Shown here: piece after piece, positions 16,506 through 24,377 of the stretch | Position numbering within the stretch: the stretch's first letter is position 1 | How the letters are laid out: the number at the start of each line of letters is the position of its first letter | From: CAYYNP01 sp964472545 | GTDB taxonomy: Bacteria; Planctomycetota; Planctomycetia; Pirellulales; Thermoguttaceae | Direction: 5' to 3' | DNA length: 27,414 nucleotides | NCBI GenBank assembly: GCA_964472545.1 | Contig: CAYYNP010000115.1 | Span: 1 to 27,414, forward strand | Translations under genes and position numbers: made by a program | Notes under the pieces: generated by a model | Told to the model about the DNA's origin: nothing | The model's database searches: none | The model's input: the letters and a program-made list of their open reading frames with translations, nothing else

Positions 16506-17645
16506 ATGACGGAGTTGATCGGATTCGGGCTGTTGTTGTTGGGCGCGATTTGCGGCGGCTCGTTCGGACTGCCCAGCAAATACGCCAAGCCGGATACACC
16601 CTGGGAGGTCCTCTGGGGGCCGTTCTTCCTGATCGCCACGATTCTGATCCCCACGGCCGTTGCGCCGTTGGTGGTCAACGATCTCGGCCAAATCTACGGC
16701 AGCATGGGAACCGGCACGATCGTCGGCGTGCTGGTGTTCGGCTTCCTTTGGGGCCTGGGATCGATGACCCTCGGGATGAGCTTCGCCTTTATCGGGTTGT
16801 CGCTGGCCTATGCACTGAACTACGGGGCCCAGATCGTCGGCGGGTCGATGATGCCTTTGCTGCTATTCAAAAAAGATGCGGCCAAGCTCCTTGCGCCCGA
16901 AGGCGGACTCGCTACGCACGGCTGGATGATCTTCGCCGGCGTGGCAGTTTGCGTGGCAGGAGTGGTCGTCGCCGGCCGGGCGGGCATCATGAAGGATAAG
17001 AGCCTGGCAAACGACAAACCGGACGCCAACGCCACGCCGTCCGACGACAAGCAGCCACGGATGCTCATCGGCCTGGTCATCGGCATCGCCTCCGGTATCC
17101 TCTGCGCGTGCTACGCGGTAGCTGCCAGATACGGCGATCCAATCACGGCGGCCGCCAAGGTGGGCAATCATCCGGCGGCCGCTGCCTGGGCCGTGACTGC
17201 CATGATCCTCTGGGGCGGGGCCGTCTCGAGCTGCCTGTATTGCGTCTTCCAGCTCTTCCGCAATCGCACCTGGGGCCATTTCACGCGGCCCGGCGTGGGG
17301 CGCGTGATGCTGCTGGCCCAAATCATGGCCCTGCTGCACGATGCGGCCATTTTCTTCTTCGGGCTGGGCTACATCCAACTGGAATCGGACTTGGCCATCA
17401 CGATCAGCTATCCGGTCTTCATCTCATTTGCCATCATCGTCGGCAACTTCCACGGCTTCCGCACCGGCGAATGGAAAGGCGCCAGCCGCCAGAGCGTCAC
17501 CTGGATTGTCGCCGGCATCGCCCTGCTGATTATTGGCGTCTGCGTGCTGGCCGGGGGCAAGGCGATGATCCCTGGGGAAGAGCCCGCGGAAGAAGCGGCC
17601 GTTTCGCAGGAGATCGGCACGGAACTGAAGCTGTCAGCCGGCTAA
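16506..17645 (+). CDS. RhaT-family L-rhamnose/proton symporter-like transporter
   Basis: The 379-aa inner-membrane protein resembles RhaT of the drug/metabolite transporter superfamily and is predicted to import L-rhamnose or a related sugar with protons. About ten hydrophobic helices are visible, starting with LIGFGLLLLGAICGGSFGLP and continuing through FLWGLGSMTLGMSFAFIGLS; the FGxxWGxGxxxxG pattern matches E. coli RhaT. A soluble loop near 155-178 is rich in Lys, Asp and Asn, and the acidic tail EEPAEEAAVSQEIG is extra. The specificity is inferred mainly from family resemblance and the rhaM gene 8.5 kb away. A GGGAGA ribosome site precedes ATG 16506. Its stop codon lies inside a 117-base palindrome. 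Confidence 0.78.
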   Translation: MTELIGFGLLLLGAICGGSFGLPSKYAKPDTPWEVLWGPFFLIATILIPTAVAPLVVNDLGQIYGSMGTGTIVGVLVFGFLWGLGSMTLGMSFAFIGLSLAYALNYGAQIVGGSMMPLLLFKKDAAKLLAPEGGLATHGWMIFAGVAVCVAGVVVAGRAGIMKDKSLANDKPDANATPSDDKQPRMLIGLVIGIASGILCACYAVAARYGDPITAAAKVGNHPAAAAWAVTAMILWGGAVSSCLYCVFQLFRNRTWGHFTRPGVGRVMLLAQIMALLHDAAIFFFGLGYIQLESDLAITISYPVFISFAIIVGNFHGFRTGEWKGASRQSVTWIVAGIALLIIGVCVLAGGKAMIPGEEPAEEAAVSQEIGTELKLSAG

Positions 17646-17757
17646 GCGGGAGAGTATAATGCTTGCATAGTAGCCATCTCGCTCCGCGAGATGTGGCTGT
17701 CTCGCGGAGCGAGACGCCTACTATGCACGGTGCAGACATTATCAACTCCCGCTTAGC
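17641..17757. repeat. 117-base palindrome between convergent genes, likely bidirectional terminator
   Basis: Outer arms 17641-17661 and 17737-17757 pair at 18 of 21 positions. Inner arms 17664-17690 and 17701-17727 pair at 25 of 27. The inner arms carry the AGTAG...CATCTCGCTCCGC core also seen at 8008-8100. The TAA stop of the RhaT-like gene is inside the left outer arm, and the PrsW-like gene ends 26 bases to the right. A TATAAT in the left arm (17655-17660) is probably part of the repeat and not a promoter for a gene here. Confidence 0.88.
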
Positions 17758-17782
17758 TTACAGGACCGGGACAAGCGACGCA

Positions 17783-19267
17783 CTACGCCCGCCCAAACGC
17801 CCGTGTCGGCGCCGGATAAGGGTCCCGTGTCCGATTGCGTTCGATCAGCCACACCAACCAGGCGAAACTGGCGGCCGCGGTGAGCAGCGCCCAGGTGTTG
17901 AGATCCCGCTTCAGGAACGTGTCGTAGAGTCCGTGCAGCACCATCGGCACGCCGAGCACGATGAGCAAGAGCAGCGCGATATCGCCCCAGCTCATCTCGC
18001 CGGCACACATCCCGCGTTGATTGTAGGCGGTGATCCCCACCGCGCCGGCCCAGACGGCGTGCAGCGCAACGCAGGAGACGAACCGCACCACGTAGATGCC
18101 GCCGGTCGAGACGCCGTTGTAGTAATCGCCGCTGTAGATGAGCCCCTCGGCCACGCCGAAACCCACGCCGCTGGCCAGCCCCCACATGCAGGCCCCGCGC
18201 CAGCGCAGGTGGTCGTTGTTGCGGTAGTACAACAGGATCGGCAGCGCTTTGGTTAGTTCTTCGCAGAAGCCGACGCCGCAGGTGAACCCGAGGAAGCTCA
18301 GCATGAAATTGGCGTCCGGATCGCTCGCCGCGGCGTAGGAGAAGCCGATGAACTTGACGACGTAGAAGGCGATCAGCGCGATGGCGTTGCGGCCGTGGAG
18401 TATCATCCCCTGGCTTGAGTGGGCCGCCCATTGGAAAATCAGCAACGAGGCGACGCCCAAGGTCCCGGTGATGCCCACCATGGCCAGCAGGTGTGCCGGA
18501 TGGGCACGCCCCCAGGGGAAGATCAGCAAGATCAGGCCCACGAACCCGACGCAGGCGACCGCTGCGTAGACCCAATGCACACGCGTGTCGATCGAGAGGT
18601 GGGCCCCTTCAATGCGTTTTTCCGGCAAGGCGTCGAGGAACTCGTCCCGCGTGATGCGTTCTTCTTCCGCTAGTTCCTCTTCTCGTTGCGCCAGTTCCTC
18701 GATCACGTCGGGATTGGCTTCCACAGTGCGATCGGCCCGCTCTTCAACGTCGCTCTCGCCACCGAGCAAAGAAAAGACCAACGGGATCAACGCCAGGGCG
18801 AGCAAACCGTAGACGTACTTCGGCGGCCACGCGGCCTTGCCGCCGAGTTCGGGCTGCAATTCGGCCGCCGGGCGCACGGCCGGTCGGCCCGATGCCGGCG
18901 GCCCGACGCGCGTCTTCCGCTTGGCCGGCGTTGCGCCGCCTGCCGGCGAGGCTGCCGATGGCTGCGCCAGCGGGTTCGGTGCCCTCGGCACCGGCGACGG
19001 CGCGGAATCCTGGAAGTCGTAGCCGCCGCCATCCTCCGCCGGTTCATGTTGGGCAGGCGGGCTTTGGGCAGGCGGGCTTTGGGCAGGCGGGCGTGGGGGT
19101 GGATCCTTCGGTGGCGGCTTCTGCGCCGCAGTCGGCGCGGCGTCGGCGGCAGCGCCCGGAATCGTCAGCACGGTCTTGCAACCGGGGCAGCGCGCCCTCT
19201 TCCCGGCGAGTTTCTCCGACACCCTCAGTGTCTTGCCGCACCCGGAACACGAAAAGGAAACAGGCAT
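17783..19267 (-). CDS. PrsW-family membrane protease with N-terminal zinc ribbon
   Basis: The 494-aa protein is predicted to be an intramembrane metalloprotease of the PrsW (M82) family. Residues 7-30 form a zinc ribbon with two CxxC pairs (Cys7/Cys10, Cys27/Cys30). A proline-rich linker (about 35-145) and a membrane helix at about 151-170 follow, then a charged helix, then seven or so membrane segments from about 231. PrsW motifs are visible: EELTK (Glu336, Glu337), AEGLIY (Glu374), LHAVWAG (His403) and LHGLYDT (His445). In Bacillus, PrsW cleaves an anti-sigma factor; the substrate here is unknown. The ATG at 19267 is kept because the zinc ribbon begins there. It is divergent from the PQQ-like gene and convergent with the RhaT-like gene. 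Confidence 0.85.
   Translation of the reverse strand: MPVSFSCSGCGKTLRVSEKLAGKRARCPGCKTVLTIPGAAADAAPTAAQKPPPKDPPPRPPAQSPPAQSPPAQHEPAEDGGGYDFQDSAPSPVPRAPNPLAQPSAASPAGGATPAKRKTRVGPPASGRPAVRPAAELQPELGGKAAWPPKYVYGLLALALIPLVFSLLGGESDVEERADRTVEANPDVIEELAQREEELAEEERITRDEFLDALPEKRIEGAHLSIDTRVHWVYAAVACVGFVGLILLIFPWGRAHPAHLLAMVGITGTLGVASLLIFQWAAHSSQGMILHGRNAIALIAFYVVKFIGFSYAAASDPDANFMLSFLGFTCGVGFCEELTKALPILLYYRNNDHLRWRGACMWGLASGVGFGVAEGLIYSGDYYNGVSTGGIYVVRFVSCVALHAVWAGAVGITAYNQRGMCAGEMSWGDIALLLLIVLGVPMVLHGLYDTFLKRDLNTWALLTAAASFAWLVWLIERNRTRDPYPAPTRAFGRA
19050..19094 (-). repeat. Coding tandem repeat in the PrsW linker
   Basis: Three 15-base units (TGGGCAGGCGGGCTT on the plus strand) at 19050-19064, 19065-19079 and 19080-19094, the last with one change near its end. 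They encode PPAQS-type pentapeptides in the linker between the zinc ribbon and the first membrane helix. Confidence 0.85.
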
Positions 19268-19441
19268 GTTCGGCTCCCCAAATCTCGCGGCTGCGCGCCG
19301 GCCGCACCGAAGAATAACGTCGCGTGGCCGATCGACGGTTCTCCCGCTGAGAGTGGCATCATACCACCGATGTGCCGAGAACGCAAATTCGGCGGCAAGC
19401 GCGCCTTGTCACAACCCGTAGTCGTCCGCCGATCCGCGCGA

Positions 19442-19450
19442 TGCTATAAT
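19442..19450 (+). promoter_or_regulatory. Extended -10 promoter for the PQQ-like gene
   Basis: TG-C-TATAAT is a perfect extended -10, 70 bases upstream of the ATG at 19520. No good -35 hexamer is seen at 17 bases. The same TGn-TATAAT form precedes the GNAT gene. Confidence 0.6.
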
Positions 19451-19519
19451 GTCCGGCGTGCCGAGTCCGAACCGTCTTCTGGCTCGATCGAAGTTATTGC
19501 CTCCGGTTGAGAGGGTTTC

Positions 19520-21007
19520 ATGAGAACGTCGTTTGCCGCCGGACGTGTCGTCTTCTGTGGTCTGTTGGTCGCACTGCTATTCGGGCCAGTAATCGCCCAC
19601 GCCGCCACGCCCAGCCCGTCGGCTCTGCCGGAACATTTTTCGCAAGACCGCCTGGTCTGGGAACTCGAGCTTGGCAACCACCAATACACGGTGCCGCGGA
19701 TCGACGACGGGCAGATCTTCATCGGCGTGAACGACTATCGGATCGACCATCCGGCGATCGAACCCAGCGGCGGGGGGATCTTGATGTGCCGTGAGTTGGC
19801 CACCGGCAAGCTGATCTGGCAGTTGCCGATCCCGCGGAACATGACCGGCAACAACCCGCCGTCGCATTTCGGCCATTGGCGGTGCGGCGTCTGTTCGCAG
19901 CCGGCCATCGACGGCGACCGGCTGTTTATCGTCGGGCCCCGCGGCGACGTGCTTTGTGTGGACCGCAACGGCCAGGCCGACGGCAACGACGGGCCGTTTC
20001 TCGACGACGCAAAGTACATGGGCGTGCCGGCCGGGTCCGACTACAAGCTCACCAAGACCGACGGCGACGTCGTCTGGCGTTTCGACCTGATCGACGAACT
20101 CGACGTGGTGCCGCACGACGTCTGCGGCAGCAGTCCCACGCAATACGGCGACTGCGTCTACTTCTGCACCTCCAATGGGCAAGACCATCGCCATGCCGAG
20201 ATGGTCAATCCCGATGCGCCGAGCCTGATCGCCATGGAGAAAGCCACCGGCCGGTTGGTGGCCGTCGAAGACGAAGGGGTCAGCGCCGCCACGTTTCACG
20301 GGCAATGGTCGTCGCCGGTGGCGGCGGTGTTCGACGGCCGGCCGACGATCGTCTTCGGCGGCGGCAACGGGGTGCTCTACGCCTTCGAGCCGGCCGATGC
20401 GTCTACCGCCGCCGAAAAGCCCGGCAAACTGAAGACGCTTTGGAAGCACGATTGCTGTCCGGCCGATTACCGCTACCGCGACGGCCGCCCGCTGCCGTAT
20501 TCCGGCTGGCGGAGCAAGTCGCCGGACGGCCCCAGCGAGATTATCTCGACGCCGGCGATCTATCGCGGCGGGATCTACGTGGCGATCGGCCAGAGCCCCG
20601 TCCACGGGCCGGGCAACGGCATGCTCTCTTGTATCGACGGCGCCACCGGCAAGGTGGTGTGGGAGAACCGCGACGTGGGCCGCACGCTCTCTGAAGCGGC
20701 GATCGACGACGGCCTGCTCTACCTGCCGGATTACGAAGGTATTCTGCACTGCATCGATACCGAGACGGGCAAGACCGTCTGGCAGCACGACGTGGGGCGC
20801 ATTTGGTGCTCGTCGGCCGAGGTGGTCAACGGTCGCGTCTACATCGGCACCGAGAAGCTCGCCTTTTGGGTGCTCAAGGCGGGCCGCCAGAAGGAAGTCA
20901 TCAGCCGCACCCGCCTGCGGTCGATGTCGATCACCATGGCCGCCGACGAGAAGACGCTCTACCTGCCCACGCAACGGCGGCTGTTTGCGGTGCGGATTGC
21001 GGAGTAG
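19520..21007 (+). CDS. Secreted PQQ-like beta-propeller repeat protein
   Basis: The 495-aa protein has a signal peptide (about 1-28, ending with the AHA cleavage site). The rest is built of PQQ-like beta-propeller blades; typical blade motifs are ATGKLIWQLP, KTDGDVVWRFD, ATGKVVWENR and ETGKTVWQHD, each with the G-K-x-x-W pattern. Such proteins act as periplasmic scaffolds or, less often, as dehydrogenases; no quinoprotein active-site signature was recognised, so an enzyme role is not claimed. Seven or so extra cysteines are present, unusual for a plain propeller. ATG 19520 has a GAGAGG ribosome site about six bases upstream. Its stop lies six bases from the stop of the convergent SDR gene. 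Confidence 0.85.
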   Translation: MRTSFAAGRVVFCGLLVALLFGPVIAHAATPSPSALPEHFSQDRLVWELELGNHQYTVPRIDDGQIFIGVNDYRIDHPAIEPSGGGILMCRELATGKLIWQLPIPRNMTGNNPPSHFGHWRCGVCSQPAIDGDRLFIVGPRGDVLCVDRNGQADGNDGPFLDDAKYMGVPAGSDYKLTKTDGDVVWRFDLIDELDVVPHDVCGSSPTQYGDCVYFCTSNGQDHRHAEMVNPDAPSLIAMEKATGRLVAVEDEGVSAATFHGQWSSPVAAVFDGRPTIVFGGGNGVLYAFEPADASTAAEKPGKLKTLWKHDCCPADYRYRDGRPLPYSGWRSKSPDGPSEIISTPAIYRGGIYVAIGQSPVHGPGNGMLSCIDGATGKVVWENRDVGRTLSEAAIDDGLLYLPDYEGILHCIDTETGKTVWQHDVGRIWCSSAEVVNGRVYIGTEKLAFWVLKAGRQKEVISRTRLRSMSITMAADEKTLYLPTQRRLFAVRIAE

Positions 21008-21013
21008 GGCCGG

Positions 21014-21742
21014 CTACCCCATCCGGTCGATCGCGATCTCCGAAGGGCAACTCCTCGGCGAGAGTTGCAGCGTGGCCACCAGGGCATTGGCCACGTCGGC
21101 CGGCGGGATGAAGGTCGAGGTGTCCCAGTCGACGCCCGCCGCGGCAAACAACTCGGTCGCCATCTTGCCCGGGCTGACGTTGACCACGCGGACGTTCTCG
21201 CCCTTGACTTCCATCCGCAACGTTTCGGCGAAGCCGTTCAGCCCGTATTTCGCCGCGCAGTAGATCGTATGGTGCAGCACCGGCTTGCGTCCGCCGCCGC
21301 TGTTGACGTTGATCACCGTGCCCGACCCACGGGCGCGGAACATCGGCAGAAACGCCCGGGTAAGCCGGATGGGGATCGTCAGGTTCAACTCGAGCAGGTG
21401 GTCGATCTGCTCCGGCGTCGTCTCGACCAACGGTTTGATGACCACGATGCCGGCGTTGTTGATCAGCACGTCGATCTGCTTGTCCAAACCGATTTGGATC
21501 AGCCGGTCCAGAAACCCTCGATCGGTCAGATCGCCGGCCACCGCGACGCTCCCGACGCCGGCCGGCTCGATCTCTTGCCGCAGCCGTTCGAGCAGTTCGC
21601 CGCTACGGGCCGTAAGAACCAGGTTCGCACCGGCCTCGGCCAGCGCCACCGCGAAAGCCTTGCCCAGGCCTTTGCTGGCGCCGGTAATCAGAATCCACTG
21701 GTTTGCCAAGTCGGTCTTTTCGGGATCTTGCATACGCCCCAT
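21014..21742 (-). CDS. Short-chain dehydrogenase/reductase (SDR), classical type
   Basis: The 242-aa protein is predicted to be an NAD(P)-dependent oxidoreductase of unknown substrate. The cofactor motif TGASKGLG lies at about 20-27, the NNAG motif at 95-98, and the catalytic triad is Ser148, Tyr161 and Lys165 (YCAAK). The lysine or arginine after TGAS and the ATARSGE segment suggest NADP preference (inference). The start is ambiguous: ATG 21742 or ATG 21733, three codons later, with GGGGCG just before the second. It is divergent from the SRPBCC gene and convergent with the PQQ-like gene. It is not obviously tied to either. Confidence 0.9.
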   Translation of the reverse strand: MGRMQDPEKTDLANQWILITGASKGLGKAFAVALAEAGANLVLTARSGELLERLRQEIEPAGVGSVAVAGDLTDRGFLDRLIQIGLDKQIDVLINNAGIVVIKPLVETTPEQIDHLLELNLTIPIRLTRAFLPMFRARGSGTVINVNSGGGRKPVLHHTIYCAAKYGLNGFAETLRMEVKGENVRVVNVSPGKMATELFAAAGVDWDTSTFIPPADVANALVATLQLSPRSCPSEIAIDRMG

Positions 21743-21890
21743 GATCCACGCCGCGGCGAGTCTGTCAACCGTTGGCCGAAAAACCCCATGCCCTCGGGCG
21801 GAGACTTGCCCATCGGCGGCGAATTGTGAAGAATACACTTGAGTTGCAGCTACCCCCACTGAAGACCCCGAGGCCATTGCGGAGGACCCC

Positions 21891-22343
21891 ATGCAACAAC
21901 AGGCAAGCGTCGAAATCAACCGGCCGATCGACGAGGTGTTCAAGTACACCAACGAGAAGGTCGCCGAGTGGAGCCTCACGGTCGTCGAGGACGAAGTGAT
22001 CGACGAGAAGCCCGACGGCGTGGGCACGACCTTTCGTTGTCTGACCGAAGAACGCGGCCGGCAGATGGAGTTTCAAGGCGTGGTCACGCTCTGGGATCCG
22101 CCGACCCTCTCGGCCATTCACCTGACGGGCAAGGCCTTCGACGTCGACGCCGAATACCGCTTCGAAGACCTCGGCGGCCGCACGCGCGTGACGCAGGATT
22201 CGACCGTCACGCCCAAGGGCTTCCTGAAGATCGTCTTCTTTCTCTGCGGCTGGATGATGAAGAAGTCGACCTGCAAGGCGGTCGAGAGCGAGTTTGGGAA
22301 CCTCAAACGGCTGCTCGAAGAGGGCGCCGATCAGGCATCGTAG
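21891..22343 (+). CDS. SRPBCC (START/polyketide-cyclase-like) family protein
   Basis: The 150-aa protein has the helix-grip ligand-binding fold. The opening MQQQASVEINRPIDEVFKYT and the mid-segment VVTLWDPPTLSAIHLTG match the SRPBCC family, with a C-terminal helix from about 115. Family members bind small hydrophobic ligands; no enzyme role can be assigned. A GGAGGA ribosome site lies 4-9 bases before the ATG. It is divergently oriented from the SDR gene with 148 bases between starts, leaving room for a shared control region. Confidence 0.85.
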   Translation: MQQQASVEINRPIDEVFKYTNEKVAEWSLTVVEDEVIDEKPDGVGTTFRCLTEERGRQMEFQGVVTLWDPPTLSAIHLTGKAFDVDAEYRFEDLGGRTRVTQDSTVTPKGFLKIVFFLCGWMMKKSTCKAVESEFGNLKRLLEEGADQAS

Positions 22344-22456
22344 CGTCTTGCAGACCTTGAGCCTGGCGTCGTCTCGCCTTCGGCCAACAGCTCTTGCTCG
22401 CACCCGCGATCTCCCCCGCTTACGCCGCCGTACGTGCGCTCGCACAGTTCCTTCGC

Positions 22457-22484
22457 TTGCGACCCGTATCCAAAGATGTACACT
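22457..22484 (+). promoter_or_regulatory. Candidate sigma-70 promoter for the tandem MBL gene
   Basis: TTGCGA (22457-22462) and TACACT (22479-22484) are spaced by 16 bases. After merging the duplicated gap ends, the -10 would be 50 bases from the ATG. Confidence 0.4.
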
Positions 22485-22505
22485 GGTTGTCGAGTGCTTC
22501 TCACC

Positions 22506-22541
22506 AATCGACCGGCTACTGAAGGAGCTTCGTGATGAGAT
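22506..22541 (+). repeat. 36-base direct repeat, left copy, at scaffold gap
   Basis: It is identical to 22642-22677, directly on the other side of the N run, and includes the ribosome site and start codon of the MBL gene. This is an assembly artefact, not a biological repeat. Confidence 0.9.
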
Positions 22542-22641
22542 NNNNNNNNNNNNNNNNNNNNNNNNNNNNNNNNNNNNNNNNNNNNNNNNNNNNNNNNNNN
22601 NNNNNNNNNNNNNNNNNNNNNNNNNNNNNNNNNNNNNNNNN
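22542..22641. other. Scaffold gap of exactly 100 N
   Basis: A run of 100 N, the standard filler for a gap of unknown length. Both contig ends share the same 36 bases, so the contigs probably overlap and nothing is missing. Confidence 0.95.
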
Positions 22642-22677
22642 AATCGACCGGCTACTGAAGGAGCTTCGTGATGAGAT
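22642..22677 (+). repeat. 36-base direct repeat, right copy, at scaffold gap
   Basis: It is an exact copy of 22506-22541. It holds GAAGGAG (22657-22663) and the ATG (22671) of the tandem MBL gene. Confidence 0.9.
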
Positions 22678-24317
22678 TGACAATACGCACGGCCACGCTG
22701 CTGGCCACCGTGGCAATCATCTTGGGGCCGAATCTGATCGCCGCCGCTGCCGAGCCGGCGTCCCAGCGCGACGTTCCCCAGTACCGCATCTATCCGCTGC
22801 CCAACGGCGTCTGCAAGATCGCCGGCAACCACGCGCTGCACGGCGGCGACAACGCCGAGACGTACGACTTCGGGCTCTACGTCTGGCTGATCCTCGGCGG
22901 CGAGAAGCCGATCCTCGTCGATGCCGGGCTGACGGACCTCGAAGAGATGAACCGCGGGGCGGCCCACGTGCTGCGGGAGCCGGTCACCCAAGCCCCGCAC
23001 CAGCAGAGCCGCCGTCAGCTTCGCCGCTTCGGGCTGACGCCGGACGATATCGGCCACGTGCTGGTCACCCACCTGCACTTCGACCACGTCGACGACTTGA
23101 TGAACTATCGCAACGCCCAGATCGTGATGGGCAAGAATGAATGGACCGTGGCCTCGACGTCCGCCCCGAGTTGGGCCCATCCCCGCGTGTTGCACGAGTT
23201 CCTCAACAACCCCCAGTGCAAACGCCGGCTGGTGCTGGTCGAAGACGAAGAGGTGCTGCCGGGCATCGAGTCGTTTTGGGTCGGCGGGCACACCGTCGGC
23301 TCGATGGCCTATCGCATCAACACGGCCCACGGCCGCGTCGTGCTCACCGGCGACACGGTCTCGCTGGCAGCCAACATCGAGCGGGATATCCCGCCGGGCG
23401 TGTTCACCGACCTCGACGAATGCCGCGCGGCGATGAAGCGGATCCGTGCGGCGGTCGACGGCGACCTCTCGCGCGTGCTGCCCAGCCACGACCCGATCGT
23501 CTCGCGGCGCTGGCCGCCGATTCCCCGCGGCAGCCGCAAGTACACCATTCGGGCGATCAAGGTGGGCGAGTGTGAGGTTCGCGACTACATCACCTTCCAA
23601 GACAGCGAAGAGCAGACGACCACCACGTATAACCTCTACGTCTGGGCGATCCTCGGCGGGCCGAAGCCGATCCTGGTCGAAACCGGCCCCAAATACCCGG
23701 CCGAGTTCAGCAAATCGACGGCCAAGTACATCCCCGGCGGGATCAAGCAGTTGCCCGAAGAGCGAACGCCGGCAGCCCTGCGCCGCCACGGCATCGACCC
23801 GGCCGAGGTGAGCCACGTGATCGTGACCCATCTGCACGCCGACCACTACGACTACTTCGACGCCTTCGCCAACGCCCGGCTGGTCGTCAACCGCCGCGAA
23901 TACGAAGCCGCCAAAGACCACCTCGCGCCCGACGTCCGCCGAGCGCTGGCCGAGCGGCCCGACGCGCTGCAGCTCGTCGAGGAAGCCCAAATCGCCCCCG
24001 GCATCCGCGTCGTCCCACTCGGCGGCCACACCGACGGCAGCCAAGGCGTGTTGGTCCAAACCCACCTCGGCCCCGCCATCCTCACCGGCGACACTGTCTA
24101 CAAGTACGCCAACATCGAAGAGAACCGCCCCATTCGCAGCGCGAGCCCCGAAGCCTGCCACGCCGCGATGTCCAAGATCCGCCGTCTGGCCGACATCGTG
24201 CTGCCGGCGCACGATCCGGAAACGCTGGAAAGGTGGCCGGGCGGGGTGATTGGGGGAGTGGAGCGGCGTGGTACGCCTATCAGTCGCAGTGAATCACTCG
24301 GGAAAACGGCCGATTGA
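22671..24317 (+). CDS. Secreted protein with two tandem metallo-beta-lactamase domains
   Basis: The 548-aa protein starts with a signal peptide (about 1-25) and holds two MBL-fold domains of the AHL-lactonase-like type. Domain 1 (about 40-285) has THLHFDH (His134, His136, Asp138, His139), GGHT (His207), GDT (Asp228) and SHD (His273). Domain 2 (about 295-525) has THLHADH (His387, His389, Asp391, His392), GGHT (His453), GDT (Asp474) and AHD (His514). Both therefore keep a full dinuclear metal site. The openings of the two domains are similar (LYVWLILGG and LYVWAILGG), indicating internal duplication. The substrate is unknown; lactones and other esters are possible. GAAGGAG seven bases before ATG 22671 fixes the start. 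Confidence 0.88.
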   Translation: MRLTIRTATLLATVAIILGPNLIAAAAEPASQRDVPQYRIYPLPNGVCKIAGNHALHGGDNAETYDFGLYVWLILGGEKPILVDAGLTDLEEMNRGAAHVLREPVTQAPHQQSRRQLRRFGLTPDDIGHVLVTHLHFDHVDDLMNYRNAQIVMGKNEWTVASTSAPSWAHPRVLHEFLNNPQCKRRLVLVEDEEVLPGIESFWVGGHTVGSMAYRINTAHGRVVLTGDTVSLAANIERDIPPGVFTDLDECRAAMKRIRAAVDGDLSRVLPSHDPIVSRRWPPIPRGSRKYTIRAIKVGECEVRDYITFQDSEEQTTTTYNLYVWAILGGPKPILVETGPKYPAEFSKSTAKYIPGGIKQLPEERTPAALRRHGIDPAEVSHVIVTHLHADHYDYFDAFANARLVVNRREYEAAKDHLAPDVRRALAERPDALQLVEEAQIAPGIRVVPLGGHTDGSQGVLVQTHLGPAILTGDTVYKYANIEENRPIRSASPEACHAAMSKIRRLADIVLPAHDPETLERWPGGVIGGVERRGTPISRSESLGKTAD

Positions 24318-24377
24318 AGGCGCCGCACGGGTGAGGATCGTGCCCTTGGGCTGTGAGGGCGTGTTCTTCGGAGCGAC

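Larger units (their letters stand above)
22344..22670. other. Intergenic region with promoter and scaffold gap
   Basis: It contains a candidate promoter (22457-22484), the 100-N gap and a 36-base sequence repeated on both sides of it. If the duplicated ends are merged, the real intergenic distance shrinks to about 191 bases. No gene is visible. Confidence 0.6.

Noticed and set aside
17655..17660. Perfect TATAAT in the palindrome after the RhaT-like gene
   Set aside because: It is part of the inverted repeat, and the only downstream plus-strand gene is over 1.8 kb away.
19577..20974. 465-codon minus-strand frame opposite the PQQ-like gene
   Set aside because: Antisense shadow; the beta-propeller blades on the plus strand are clear.
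22532..23140. Gene starting before the N gap and continuing in another frame
   Set aside because: The start is the duplicated contig end; the frame beyond the gap does not match the MBL protein.
21765..24212. 815-codon minus-strand frame running through the N gap
   Set aside because: It crosses 100 N and lies opposite the SRPBCC and MBL genes, so its length is partly an artefact.
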